A program made the position numbers and the translations under genes. This document shows, piece by piece, positions 17,350 through 25,736 of a stretch of 64,000 bases of DNA. The DNA is from Pseudomonas sp. 30_B (GTDB taxonomy: Bacteria > Pseudomonadota > Gammaproteobacteria > Pseudomonadales > Pseudomonadaceae), in the NCBI RefSeq assembly GCF_017491605.1, contig NZ_JAFGYY010000005.1:224310-288309 (forward strand), given 5' to 3'. Position 1 is the first letter of the stretch. Every line of letters starts with the position of its first letter. A model generated the notes under the pieces. That model worked only from the letters and a program-made list of their open reading frames with translations. It was not told the DNA's origin and searched no databases.

Positions 17350-17469
17350 ATGGATACGGAAGGCCTGATGATCCTGCTGACGGTGTGCGCCGCGCTTGGG
17401 GTGCACCTGTGGGTACGCTGGTACCTGCGGCGCGGGATGCTGCCGCGCTCGGATGAGTGGCGGGCCTGA
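17350..17469 (+). CDS. Small membrane peptide, 39 aa
   Basis: ATG at 17350 is preceded by GAGG at a usable spacing and opens a 39-codon frame: MDTEGLMILLTVCAALGVHL forms one membrane helix, then a basic stretch WVRWYLRRG ends in SDEWRA. The composition is that of a single-pass small protein. It sits between the MocR gene and a REP pair. The function is unknown. Confidence 0.55.
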   Translation: MDTEGLMILLTVCAALGVHLWVRWYLRRGMLPRSDEWRA

Positions 17470-17478
17470 ACGGCTCTT

Positions 17479-17557
17479 CGTAGGAGCGAGCTTGCTCGCG
17501 AACGGCCCAGCTCTAGTGCCTCCAGGAAACTCTGTTCGCGAGCAAGCTCGCTCCTAC
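17479..17557. repeat. REP pair
   Basis: CGTAGGAGCGAGCTTGCTCG and the inverted AGCAAGCTCGCTCCTACA enclose about 30 bases, between two convergent genes. Confidence 0.92.
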
Positions 17558-17578
17558 AGGAAGCAAAAAGCCCACGCT

Positions 17579-18325
17579 CTACGGCCGATACAGGTGCGCA
17601 TGCCCCGCGCTGTACAGCGATGAATCGGCAAAGCCCTCCGCTCCCAGCACCTTGCCCACCAGGATCAGCGCCGTGCGTCGGAAGCCCTTGGCCTCTGCCT
17701 TGGGCAGGATATCGCCCAACGTGCCCGTGACCTGGTCCTGGTCCGGCCAGCTGGCGCGATGGATCACCGCGATGGGGCAGTCCGCGCCGTAGTGCGGCAG
17801 CAGCTCGGCGACGATGTTCGCCAGTTGGCCGACACCCAGGTGAATCGCCAGCGTCGCGCGATGCTGCGCCAGCTCCGCGAGTGATTCACCCTCGGGCATG
17901 CGCGTCCTGCTCGCATAGCGGGTGAGGATCAATGTCTGGGAGATGTCCGGCAGAGTCAGCTCGCAACCCAGAATCGCCGCGCAGGCGGAAGTCGCGGTGA
18001 CGCCGGGAATGATCTCGTAGGGAATGCCGCTCTCGCGCAGATGGCGAATTTGCTCGCCAATGGCGCCAAACAGTGACGGATCGCCCGAGTGGACCCGCGC
18101 CACATCCTTGCCGTCAGCATGAGCCTGCGCGAGCAACGCGACTATCTCGTCCAAGTGCAGCTCGGCGGTATTCACCACACGCTCGGCGCTGTGCCCGTCC
18201 AGCACCGCCGGCGGCACCAGCGAGCCAGCGTAGAGGATCACCGGGCACGAGCGGATCAGCCGCAGCCCCTTGACCGTGATGAGTTCGGGATCGCCGGGGC
18301 CGGCGCCGATGAAGTAGACCGTCAT
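17579..18325 (-). CDS. cobM: Precorrin-4 C11-methyltransferase CobM
   Basis: A 248-aa SAM uroporphyrinogen/precorrin methylase that methylates C11 of precorrin-4 to give precorrin-5. The N-terminal MTVYFIGAGPGDPELITVKG is the GxGxGD SAM loop. VARVHSGDPSLFGAIGEQ and EIIPGVTATSACAAILG are the conserved substrate segments. It overlaps the cobE stop-start junction by four bases (ATGA), so it is translated together with cobE. Confidence 0.96.
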   Translation of the reverse strand: MTVYFIGAGPGDPELITVKGLRLIRSCPVILYAGSLVPPAVLDGHSAERVVNTAELHLDEIVALLAQAHADGKDVARVHSGDPSLFGAIGEQIRHLRESGIPYEIIPGVTATSACAAILGCELTLPDISQTLILTRYASRTRMPEGESLAELAQHRATLAIHLGVGQLANIVAELLPHYGADCPIAVIHRASWPDQDQVTGTLGDILPKAEAKGFRRTALILVGKVLGAEGFADSSLYSAGHAHLYRP

Positions 18326-18738
18326 GGCTGCTCCTGTCCGGATTCGACGGGGATGAAGGCCAGCGCGCAGGTGGCGTGCTCGCTGCGGCGCTTGCCCACC
18401 AGCAGGCGCGCGGAGGCGCCGCCCTGGGCTTCGGCCTGCAATAACGCGGCGGCTTCGGCGATGCTGGCGCTGCCAGTAGCCGCGCGCACCCCTTCCGAGG
18501 GCTGGTCCAGGTGCTTCTCGCAGGCCGCCAGTTGCTGCGGTGTGAACAGCACCAGCGGCAAGTCGAGGGCCGCAGCCAAGGCGGTCAAACCCTCTTCGTC
18601 AGCCTTCAGCGTGGCGCTCGCCAGCGCCGTGAGGTTCGACTCATCGAGCCCGGCTTCTGCCAGGGTGTCCTGCAGCAGCGCACGCAGCTCGTCGAGCGAG
18701 CAGCCCCGGCGACAACCAAGGCCGGCAACCAGCGTCAT
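18322..18738 (-). CDS. cobE: Cobalamin biosynthesis protein CobE (CbiG C-terminal-like)
   Basis: A 138-aa protein starting MTLVAGLGCRRGCSLDELRA. The GxGCRRG motif and the RLLVGKRRSEHATCALAFIP end are typical of CobE/CbiG-C. In aerobic producers CobE is needed for the B12 pathway but its exact chemistry is unsettled. The start at 18738 follows AAGGAG. A separate CbiG-like domain is fused to CobJ at 36.2 kb, so this genome has two CbiG-related segments. Confidence 0.88.
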   Translation of the reverse strand: MTLVAGLGCRRGCSLDELRALLQDTLAEAGLDESNLTALASATLKADEEGLTALAAALDLPLVLFTPQQLAACEKHLDQPSEGVRAATGSASIAEAAALLQAEAQGGASARLLVGKRRSEHATCALAFIPVESGQEQP

Positions 18739-18755
18739 CGTCACTCTCCTTGAAT

Positions 18756-18791
18756 GAAAAACCCCGCAGTCGGCCGGGCCGGCTGCGGGGT
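18756..18791 (-). terminator. Intrinsic terminator after cbtA
   Basis: On the minus strand ACCCCGCAG...CTGCGGGGT forms a stem followed by TTTTTC. It separates cbtA from cobE-cobM, which implies that cobE has its own promoter or depends on readthrough. Confidence 0.85.
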
Positions 18792-18807
18792 CGAGCATAG
18801 CGGTGAA

Positions 18808-19518
18808 TCAGGCCGAGGGGGCGAAACGGCGGAACAGCCAGGCGGCGACCAGGCCCAGGGCCCCCCAGAACACCGCGTTGGTGACCAGAGACGCGACGAT
18901 GAACTCATGGGCGAGGCTTTCCGGCGCCAGGCTGGAATGCACTTCCGGCTGCGGCGCGCCGATTACGTGCGGCACCACCAGCAGCGCCAGGCCGACGATG
19001 CGCAGCGCCCAGTGGCGCCCGAACACCAGCAGGGCGAGGCCGGCGGCGGTGGCGGCGGCGGTGCCGATCCACCAGGTCTGCCGAAGGGCGAGGTCCGCCG
19101 CGGCGGTGCCGGGGACTTCCGGCGGCAGGCCGAGGGACGGTGCGAGGGTGAACACGGCGAAACCGGCCAGGCCCCAGAGCAGGCCCTCGGAGGTCTTGCC
19201 CGGCTCGCGCAGGGTGAACAGGCCGGCCAGCATCAGCGCGAAGCCCACCGCGACCACCAGGTTGCCGCCGGTGGTGGAGAGGATGCGCTGCCAGCCATCT
19301 TCCGGTTCCCAGGCTTCCGCGTCATGGTGATGTCCGGCGGCGGCGCCATCGGCGTGCTCGTGGCTGTGCTCCTCGACCAGCGCGGCGGCCGGCTCCGATT
19401 TCTCATAGGTTTCCGCCTTGAGGATCAGCGGGGACACCCACAGCAGTTGGACCACGGTCAGCACCAGCGCCGCGATCAGACCGGCGAAACCGGCGGTCTG
19501 GGCGATACGTTTGATCAT
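18808..19518 (-). CDS. cbtA: Cobalt transporter subunit CbtA
   Basis: A 236-aa membrane protein with about five to six helices, starting MIKRIAQTAGFAGLIAALVL. It has a His-rich loop EEHSHEHADGAAAGHHHDAE at about 49-68 and GWQRILSTTGGNLVVAVGFA after it. CbtA is the predicted partner of CbtB in B12-regulated cobalt uptake. Its start is preceded by a run of four TTTCC/GGAAA units (19521-19540) that supplies the ribosome site. A hairpin repeat separates it from cbtB. Confidence 0.9.
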   Translation of the reverse strand: MIKRIAQTAGFAGLIAALVLTVVQLLWVSPLILKAETYEKSEPAAALVEEHSHEHADGAAAGHHHDAEAWEPEDGWQRILSTTGGNLVVAVGFALMLAGLFTLREPGKTSEGLLWGLAGFAVFTLAPSLGLPPEVPGTAAADLALRQTWWIGTAAATAAGLALLVFGRHWALRIVGLALLVVPHVIGAPQPEVHSSLAPESLAHEFIVASLVTNAVFWGALGLVAAWLFRRFAPSA

Positions 19519-19520
19519 TT

Positions 19521-19540
19521 TTTCCTTTCCTTTCCTTTCC
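19521..19540 (-). repeat. (GGAAA)4 pentanucleotide repeat at the cbtA ribosome site
   Basis: Four tandem TTTCC units on the plus strand (GGAAA on minus) lie two bases from the cbtA ATG and act as its Shine-Dalgarno region. Loss or gain of a unit would alter the upstream purine-rich tract but not the reading frame. Confidence 0.7.
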
Positions 19541-19551
19541 GGACTCTCGAA

Positions 19552-19661
19552 TCGAGCGAGCTAGAGCCAGGCAAGGCGGAGGATCGCCGGGGACGCGGAG
19601 TTGACTGCAGTCAATGAGCAGTCCACGGCGATACTCCAACGCAGCCTGGCCGACGCGCAGC
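19552..19661 (-). repeat. Long hairpin repeat, copy 1 (inverted)
   Basis: In reverse complement it reads GGCTGCGCGTCGGCC...GCTGCGTTGGAG, a tip TGCTCATTGACTGCAGTCAA, then GATCCTCCGCCTTGC...CTAGCTCG. It is about nine-tenths identical to copy 2 at 20457-20564 but inverted. Its stem has two mismatches. It lies between cbtB and cbtA. Confidence 0.85.
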
Positions 19662-19681
19662 CGATTGAAATCAGAACCGCA

Positions 19682-19870
19682 TTAGTGGCAGGGGAAGCCC
19701 GCACTATGACGAGTATCGTGAGCGGCGTTGTGCACCGCTTCCAGATGCGAGAAACCGGCGAAATACACCAGCAGCGCACCGAGCAGGCTGGCGCCGACGG
19801 CCAGGCTGATGCGCTTGGAAAGGGGGATGGAAGTGCTCGACGCCTGTTGCGCCAGGATGCTGCTGGACAT
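19682..19870 (-). CDS. cbtB: Cobalt transporter subunit CbtB
   Basis: A 62-aa single-helix protein: MSSSILAQQASS, one membrane segment at about 22-41 (LAVGASLLGALLVYFAGFSH), and a C-terminal His-rich tail HNAAHDTRHSAGFPCH, the characteristic metal-binding end of CbtB. GAGGG precedes the ATG at 19870. The cobalamin riboswitch at 19985-20178 lies upstream on the same strand, so cobalamin should shut it off together with cbtA. Confidence 0.93.
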   Translation of the reverse strand: MSSSILAQQASSTSIPLSKRISLAVGASLLGALLVYFAGFSHLEAVHNAAHDTRHSAGFPCH

Positions 19871-19984
19871 GAACGTTCCCTCTGAAACTTGAGTAGAGAA
19901 CGCAGAGGTTGAACGCATTCGAACGCGCCAATCGGTCGCGCCACGGCCTGCGCCCGCCCACCGCGGGTTTGCCAAAAACGAAGG

Positions 19985-20178
19985 ATTCCAGGCCGGTCTC
20001 CGGGCTTGCGATGTCGGCCGATGCGGCCGGGCGGGTCAGCCTTCCCATGCGCGAGCACAGTGGCTACCGATGACCCTTCAATCGCTTACCGTTGCGGGGG
20101 CAGCGCCGGACTTGTCCTTGCGGACGCACCGGCTTCCCGTTTCACCTCGCGCACGACGGCGCGAGACACCTGAAACCG
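19985..20178 (-). promoter_or_regulatory. Cobalamin riboswitch before cbtB
   Basis: On the minus strand: GGTTTCAGGTGTC, GTGAAACGGGAAGCCGGTGCG, the B12 box region GGCGCTGCCCCCGCAACGGT, and AGCCCGGAGACCGGCCT. These are the conserved blocks of the AdoCbl aptamer. It is followed by a 110-base leader to cbtB, with the ribosome site at its end. Confidence 0.95.
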
Positions 20179-20274
20179 CGTTAGCTGACCACGAAGCCCC
20201 GCGAGCGTCAACCGCGCGGCAACCGATCCCCGGCGATTGACCGCCCCGCCATCGCTGCGTAGCCTTCTGCCCTT

Positions 20275-20440
20275 CGAGGTTCTCCGGCACTGGCCGGAGC
20301 TAAGAGGGAACGTGGAAATCTTCGGATGCGCCACGGCTGCCCCCGCAACTGTGAACAGCCTGTCTCTTCACGCGCCACTGCCGATTCGGGCGGGAAGGCG
20401 AGGAGACAACAATGGGCTGTGAGCCAGGAGACCTGCCTCG
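20275..20440 (+). promoter_or_regulatory. Cobalamin riboswitch before cobW
   Basis: CGAGG at 20275 and CCTCG at 20436 close P1. Between them lie GGCCGGAGCTAAGAGGGAA, GGCTGCCCCCGCAACTGTG and GAGCCAGGAGACCTGCC, the standard aptamer blocks. It is divergent from the cbtB riboswitch, with about 100 bases between them for two promoters. A long hairpin repeat follows immediately in the leader. Confidence 0.96.
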
Positions 20441-20456
20441 TGACTGGTTTTCGATC

Positions 20457-20564
20457 TGCTGCGCGTCGGCCATGCTGCGTTGGAGGATCGTCGGGGACTG
20501 CTCATTGACTACAGTCAACTCCGCGTCCCCGACGATCCTCCGCCTTGCCTGGCTCTAGCTCGCG
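20457..20564 (+). repeat. Long hairpin repeat, copy 2, in the cobW leader
   Basis: A perfect 17-bp stem (GGAGGATCGTCGGGGAC with GTCCCCGACGATCCTCC) is capped by TGCTCATTGACTACAGTCAA. The flanks CTGCGTT and CGCCTTG are shared with copies 1 and 3. It lies 17 bases after the cobW riboswitch and 125 bases before the cobW ATG, so it is part of the transcribed leader. Confidence 0.88.
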
Positions 20565-20689
20565 AGATCCAGAACGAGTTCGTTATCAACAGACAACCGG
20601 GCGGGGTGATCCGGTGGCGACCTTCGTTGCGCGGCGAACCCGCGCGCGCGCCCTTCATCCGCCTTCAAACTTTCGCTTGCGAGGCGCGC

Positions 20690-21742
20690 ATGAAAACCCT
20701 GGCCAAACTCCCCGTCACCATCGTCACCGGCTTCCTCGGTGCCGGTAAGACCACCCTGCTCCGCCACATGCTGGACAACGCCGAAGGCCGCCGCATCGCG
20801 GTGATCGTCAACGAATTCGGCGAGCTGGGCATCGACGGCGAAATCCTCAAGCAGTGCTCCATCGGTTGCAGCGAAGAAGAAGCGGTCGGCCGCGTCTTCG
20901 AACTGGCCAACGGCTGCCTGTGCTGCACCGTGCAGGAAGAGTTCTTCCCGGTGATGCGCGAGCTGGTGGCGCGCCGGGGCGACCTCGACCAGATCCTCAT
21001 CGAGACCTCCGGCCTGGCCCTGCCCAAGCCGCTGGTGCAAGCCTTCCAGTGGCCGGAAATCCGCAACGCCTGCACTGTCGACGCGGTGATCACCGTGGTC
21101 GACAGCCCCGCCGTGGCCGCCGGCACCTTCGCCGCCCACCCCGAGCAGGTGGACGAGCAGCGCAAGCAGGACCCGAACCTGGACCACGAATCGCCGCTGC
21201 ACGAACTCTTCGAAGACCAGCTGGCCAGCGCCGACCTGGTGGTGCTGAACAAGGCCGACCTGCTGGATGCCGATGCGCTGGCCCGTGTACGCGCCGAAGT
21301 CGCAGACGAACTGCCGCCGGCGGTGAAGATCGTCGAAGCCAGTTCCGGCCAGCTGCCGCTCTCGGTGCTGCTGGGCCTGAACGCCGAGGCCGAGCTGCAT
21401 ATCGATAGCCGCCCCACTCATCACGACCACGAAGGCCATGAAGACCACGACCATGACGAGTTCGACTCCTTCCACGTCGACCTGCCGGAAGTGGAAGAGC
21501 GCGCCCTGCTCGATGCGCTGAACGCCCTGGTCGAGCGCCACGCCGTGCTGCGCATCAAGGGCTTCGTCGCCATCCCCGGCAAGCCCATGCGTCTGCTGGT
21601 GCAAGGCGTCGGCAAGCGCTTCGACAAGCACTTCGACCGCGCCTGGCGCAGCGACGAAACCCGCGGCACCCGCCTGGTGGTGATCGGCCAGGAACTGGAC
21701 CAGGCCACCATCAGCAACGAGCTGCGTACCGCCCTGACTTGA
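20690..21742 (+). CDS. cobW: CobW GTPase, cobalt metallochaperone
   Basis: A 350-aa COG0523 G3E-GTPase thought to deliver Co(II) to CobNST-type chelatase. Walker A GFLGAGKTTLLRHML is at about 13-27, the metal-binding motif GCLCCTV (CxCC) at about 81, the guanine motif NKAD at about 188, and a His-rich loop HHDHEGHEDHDHDEFDSFH at about 244. The C-terminal domain carries the CobW_C fold. The ATG at 20690 follows GAGG. The frame is open further upstream, but that part translates the hairpin repeat and is rejected. Confidence 0.94.
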   Translation: MKTLAKLPVTIVTGFLGAGKTTLLRHMLDNAEGRRIAVIVNEFGELGIDGEILKQCSIGCSEEEAVGRVFELANGCLCCTVQEEFFPVMRELVARRGDLDQILIETSGLALPKPLVQAFQWPEIRNACTVDAVITVVDSPAVAAGTFAAHPEQVDEQRKQDPNLDHESPLHELFEDQLASADLVVLNKADLLDADALARVRAEVADELPPAVKIVEASSGQLPLSVLLGLNAEAELHIDSRPTHHDHEGHEDHDHDEFDSFHVDLPEVEERALLDALNALVERHAVLRIKGFVAIPGKPMRLLVQGVGKRFDKHFDRAWRSDETRGTRLVVIGQELDQATISNELRTALT

Positions 21743-21748
21743 TGACTT

Positions 21749-21818
21749 CGTAGGGTGGCATGGAGCGCAGCGATACCCACCACCCATGATGGGTATCGCA
21801 AGCTCCACCCATCCTACA
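21749..21818. repeat. GTAGGGTGG-type palindromic repeat
   Basis: CGTAGGGTGGCATGGAGCGC...GATACCCA and TGGGTATCGCAAGCTCCACC...CATCCTACA form an inverted repeat between cobW and cobN. A second member lies at 37848-37932. Confidence 0.8.
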
Positions 21819-21842
21819 AACAGCCCAAACCGAGCACGCCTC

Positions 21843-24800
21843 ATGCATCTGCTGCGCACCCAACCCGGCGGCTTCATCCCCGACGACGGCATCGCCCACT
21901 TGGCCCAGACGCCCGCCGAGCTGGTGATCCTCTGCAGCGGCGACTCGCACCTGGCGCTGCTCGCCGAGGCCGCCCGCGATCTGCCGGAGGACTATCCGAG
22001 CCTGCGCCTGGCCAACCCCATGCAGCTGCAGAACCACGCCTCGGTGGACCTCTACGTCGACGAGGTGCTACGGCACGCCAAGGTCATCCTGATCTCGGTG
22101 CACGGCGGCGTCGGCTACTGGCGCTATGGCATGGAGCAGCTGGAAGCGCTGGCCGAGCGCGGCGCCACGCTGATCGCGGTGCCCGGCGACGACAAACCCG
22201 ACCCCGAACTCAGCGCCCTGTGCAGCGTCGCGCCGGCGGACGCCGAGCGCCTCTGGCAGTACCTGCGCCAGGGCGGCATGGACAACGCCCGGCAGTTCTT
22301 CGCCTGCCTGGCCAACCGTCACCTGCAGCGCGCCTACACCTGGAGCGAACCCCGGACGCTGCCGCGCGTGGCGGTCTATCACCCGCACGTCGGCAGTTGC
22401 GATCTCGCCCACTGGCAGGCCGACTGGAACCCCGAGTGTCCGGTCGCCGCGCTGCTGTTCTACCGCACGCACCTGCAGGCCGCGAACACCGGCTTCATCG
22501 ACACCTTCTGCGAACGCCTGCAGGCCCAGGGCATCAACCCGCTGCCCATTGCCGTGGCCAGCCTCAAGGAAACCGCCTGCCTGGAGGCGGTGGAAAACCT
22601 GCTGGATGCCGCCGACGCCGAGCTGATCATCAACACCACCGGCTTCGCCCAGTCGAACCCGGAAGCACCACAAGACCGGCCCTTCAGACGCGACGTGCCG
22701 GTGCTGCAAGCCATCTGCTCGCTGGACAACTTCGACCTCTGGCGTGCCAACCCGCAGGGCCTCGGCCCACGCGACCTGGCCATGCACATCGCACTGCCGG
22801 AACTGGACGGCCGCATCATCACCCGGCCGATCAGCTTCAAGGGCCTGGCCTGGCGCAGCGAGCGCAGCCAGAGCGATGTGGTCTGCTACCTGCCGCACTT
22901 GCCGGGGATGGACTTCGTCGCCGAGCTGGCGCGGCGCTGGATGCTGCTCTCACGCAAGGCCAACGCCGACAAACGCGTGGCGCTGATCCTGGCCAATTAC
23001 CCGACCCGCGACGGACGCATCGGCAACGGTGTCGGCCTCGACACGCCGGCCGCCGCATTGAACATCCTGCGTGCGCTGGAGGCTCAGGGTTACCCGGTCG
23101 CCGGCCTGCCCGACTCCGGCACGGCGCTGATCCAGCAATTGCTCGGCGGCGTCAGCAACGACCTCGACAGCCTCGACCTGCGCCCCTGCGCGCAGAGCCT
23201 GGCGCTGGACGACTACCTCGCTTGCTTCGCGCGCCTGCCCGCAGCGAACCAGCAAGCGGTGCGCGAACGCTGGGGCGAGCCGCAGCAGGACCCGATGTTC
23301 CGCAGCGGCCGCATGATGGTCGCCGGCCTGCGCCTGGGCCTCGGCTTCGTCGGCATCCAGCCGGCGCGCGGCTACCAGCTCGACGCCGCGGCGATCTATC
23401 ACGACCCGTCGCTGGTGCCGCCCCACGGCTACCTCGCGTTCTACTTCTGGCTGCGCGAGGCGTTCGGCGCCGACGCGGTGATCCACGTCGGCAAGCACGG
23501 CAACCTCGAATGGCTGCCGGGCAAGGGCGTCGGGCTCTCCGAGGAATGCTGGCCGGACGCGATCCTCGGCCCGCTACCGAACCTCTACCCCTTCATCGTC
23601 AACGACCCCGGCGAAGGCGCGCAGGCCAAGCGCCGAGCCCAGGCGGTGATCATCGACCACCTGATGCCGCCGCTGACCCGCGCGGAAAACTACGGCCCGC
23701 TACGCGACCTCGAACGCCTGGCCGACGAGTACTACGACGCCTCCCTGCTTGACCCGCGCCGCGCCAACGAGCTGCGCGGCGACATCCTCACGCTGGTGCG
23801 CGACACTGCGCTGGAGCGCGAGCTGGGCCTGCAGCTGAGCGACGACCCGGAAAGCTGGCTGCCGCAGCTGGACGCCTACCTCTGCGACCTCAAGGAATCG
23901 CAGATTCGCGATGGGCTGCATGTGTTCGGCGAATCGCCGGTGGGTGAGCTGCGCCGCGACACGCTGCTGTCGCTGGTGCGCATCCCGCGCGGCGACGGGC
24001 GCGGCGGCAACGCCAGCCTGCTGCGCACGCTGGGCGAGGATCTGCAACTGGGCCGCGACCCGCTGGACGAAGCTTTCGCCGAACCCTGGGAAGGTCCGCG
24101 CCCGGACGTGCTGCTCGCCGTGAGCGACGAACCCTGGCGCAGCAACGGCGACACCCGCGAGCGCCTGGAGCTGTTCGCCCTGCGCCTGATCGACGGCCTC
24201 GCCGGCGCACCGGGAAGCGCCAGCGCCGCAGTCCTCGCACAACTTCACCAGCAGATCGCACCGACCCTGGACGCCTGCGGCGCCAGCGAAATCGGCCACC
24301 TGCTCGCCGGTCTCGATGGCCGCTTCGTCCCGCCCGGCCCCAGCGGCGCGCCCAGCCGCGGCCGGGTCGACGTGCTGCCCACCGGGCGCAACTTCTTCAC
24401 CGTGGACGTGCGCAACCTGCCCACGCCCACCGCCTTCCGCCTGGGCTTCCAGTCCGCCAGCCGGCTGCTCGAACGCCACCTGCAGGACCACGGCGACCAC
24501 CTGCGTCAACTCGGCCTGTCGGTGTGGGGCACGGCGACCATGCGCACCGGCGGCGACGACATCGCCCAGGCCCTCGCGCTGCTCGGCGTACGCCCGGTGT
24601 GGCAAGCCGGCAGCCAGCGCGTGGAAGACTTCGAGATCCTGCCGATCACCCTGCTCGACCGCCCGCGGGTCGACGTGACGCTGCGCGTCTCGGGCTTCTT
24701 CCGCGATGCCTTCGCCAACCTGATCCGCCTGTTCGACGCCGCCGTGCAGGCCGTCGCCGCGCTGGATGAGCCGGATGACCTGAACCCGCTGGCCGCTCGT

Positions 24801-25574
24801 GTGCGGGCTGATCAGGCACGCCTGCAAGCCGAGGGATTGGCGCTTGATGAAGCCCGCCGCCAGGCCGGTTGGCGCATCTTCGGTGCCCAGCCCGGTGCGT
24901 ACGGCGCCGGCGTGCAGGGCGTGATCGAGTCACGCCAGTGGGACAGCCGCGCCGACCTCGCCGAGGCCTACCTGAACTGGGGCGGCTACGCCTACGGCGC
25001 CAGCGACGACGGCACGCCGGCGCGCGAACGCTTCGCCCAACGCCTGTCCGGCCTGCAGGCGGTGCTGCACAACCAGGACAACCGCGAGCACGACATCCTC
25101 GATTCCAACGATTACTACCAGTTCCAGGGCGGCATGCTCGCCGCCGCCGAGGTCATCCAGGGGCAGCATCTCGCCAGCTACCACGGCGACCACAGCCAGC
25201 CGGACAACCCGCGCATCCGCACCCTCAAGGAAGAGCTCGGCCGCGTGGTGCGCTCCCGCGCCGTGAACCCGAAGTGGATAGCCGGCATGAAGCGCCACGG
25301 CTACAAGGGCGCCTTCGAACTGGCCGCGACGGTGGACTACCTGTTCGCCTTCGACGCCACCAGCGAACTGGTGGACGACCACCAGTACTGCCTGCTGGCC
25401 GACGCCTACCTGCTGGACGACGACACCCGCGAATTCATCCGCCAGCACAACCCCGAAGCCCTGCGCGACATCGCCGAGCGCCTGGTGGAGGCGCAGCAGC
25501 GCGGGTTGTGGGAGGAGCCGGGGGAGTACCGGGAGACGCTGGAGAACCTGCTGGTGGACAGCGAGGAGCAGTGA
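21843..25574 (+). CDS. cobN: Aerobic cobaltochelatase large subunit CobN
   Basis: A 1243-aa protein that inserts Co(II) into hydrogenobyrinate a,c-diamide together with two AAA/VWA-type partners. Characteristic segments are LISVHGGVGYWRYGMEQL, ARRWMLLSRKANADKRVALI with LANYPTRDGRIGNGVGLDTP, HVGKHGNLEWLPGKGVGLSE and LDSNDYYQFQGGMLAAAEVI. The length is normal. The start MHLLRTQPGGFIPDD at 21843 gives the usual N-terminus. No cobS or cobT is in the window; the likely partners are chlI and the VWA gene at 28.3-29.9 kb. Confidence 0.96.
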   Translation: MHLLRTQPGGFIPDDGIAHLAQTPAELVILCSGDSHLALLAEAARDLPEDYPSLRLANPMQLQNHASVDLYVDEVLRHAKVILISVHGGVGYWRYGMEQLEALAERGATLIAVPGDDKPDPELSALCSVAPADAERLWQYLRQGGMDNARQFFACLANRHLQRAYTWSEPRTLPRVAVYHPHVGSCDLAHWQADWNPECPVAALLFYRTHLQAANTGFIDTFCERLQAQGINPLPIAVASLKETACLEAVENLLDAADAELIINTTGFAQSNPEAPQDRPFRRDVPVLQAICSLDNFDLWRANPQGLGPRDLAMHIALPELDGRIITRPISFKGLAWRSERSQSDVVCYLPHLPGMDFVAELARRWMLLSRKANADKRVALILANYPTRDGRIGNGVGLDTPAAALNILRALEAQGYPVAGLPDSGTALIQQLLGGVSNDLDSLDLRPCAQSLALDDYLACFARLPAANQQAVRERWGEPQQDPMFRSGRMMVAGLRLGLGFVGIQPARGYQLDAAAIYHDPSLVPPHGYLAFYFWLREAFGADAVIHVGKHGNLEWLPGKGVGLSEECWPDAILGPLPNLYPFIVNDPGEGAQAKRRAQAVIIDHLMPPLTRAENYGPLRDLERLADEYYDASLLDPRRANELRGDILTLVRDTALERELGLQLSDDPESWLPQLDAYLCDLKESQIRDGLHVFGESPVGELRRDTLLSLVRIPRGDGRGGNASLLRTLGEDLQLGRDPLDEAFAEPWEGPRPDVLLAVSDEPWRSNGDTRERLELFALRLIDGLAGAPGSASAAVLAQLHQQIAPTLDACGASEIGHLLAGLDGRFVPPGPSGAPSRGRVDVLPTGRNFFTVDVRNLPTPTAFRLGFQSASRLLERHLQDHGDHLRQLGLSVWGTATMRTGGDDIAQALALLGVRPVWQAGSQRVEDFEILPITLLDRPRVDVTLRVSGFFRDAFANLIRLFDAAVQAVAALDEPDDLNPLAARVRADQARLQAEGLALDEARRQAGWRIFGAQPGAYGAGVQGVIESRQWDSRADLAEAYLNWGGYAYGASDDGTPARERFAQRLSGLQAVLHNQDNREHDILDSNDYYQFQGGMLAAAEVIQGQHLASYHGDHSQPDNPRIRTLKEELGRVVRSRAVNPKWIAGMKRHGYKGAFELAATVDYLFAFDATSELVDDHQYCLLADAYLLDDDTREFIRQHNPEALRDIAERLVEAQQRGLWEEPGEYRETLENLLVDSEEQ

Positions 25575-25589
25575 GGGATATCCAGCTTT

Positions 25590-25663
25590 CGTAGGAGCGG
25601 ACTCCGTCCGCGATGGCGTCCAGCGCGATGCAGCCCCTTCGCAGACGGAGTCCGCTCCTACAC
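25590..25663. repeat. REP pair, GGACTCCGTCC variant
   Basis: CGTAGGAGCGGACTCCGTCC and inverted GGACGGAGTCC-like AGACGGAGTCCGCTCCTACA flank about 30 bases. The ends match the main REP family but the internal stem is a distinct variant. Confidence 0.88.
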
Positions 25664-25736
25664 AAAGCCGCCCTACACTCGCGGTCGAGCTCCACGAGTT
25701 TCACTCATCGCTCCGGTAAACAACGGAGCGTCCCCC

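Noticed and set aside
21755..23752. 665-codon open frame in another phase of cobN
   Set aside because: Arg/Ala/Pro-rich shadow of cobN; cobN itself is unmistakable.
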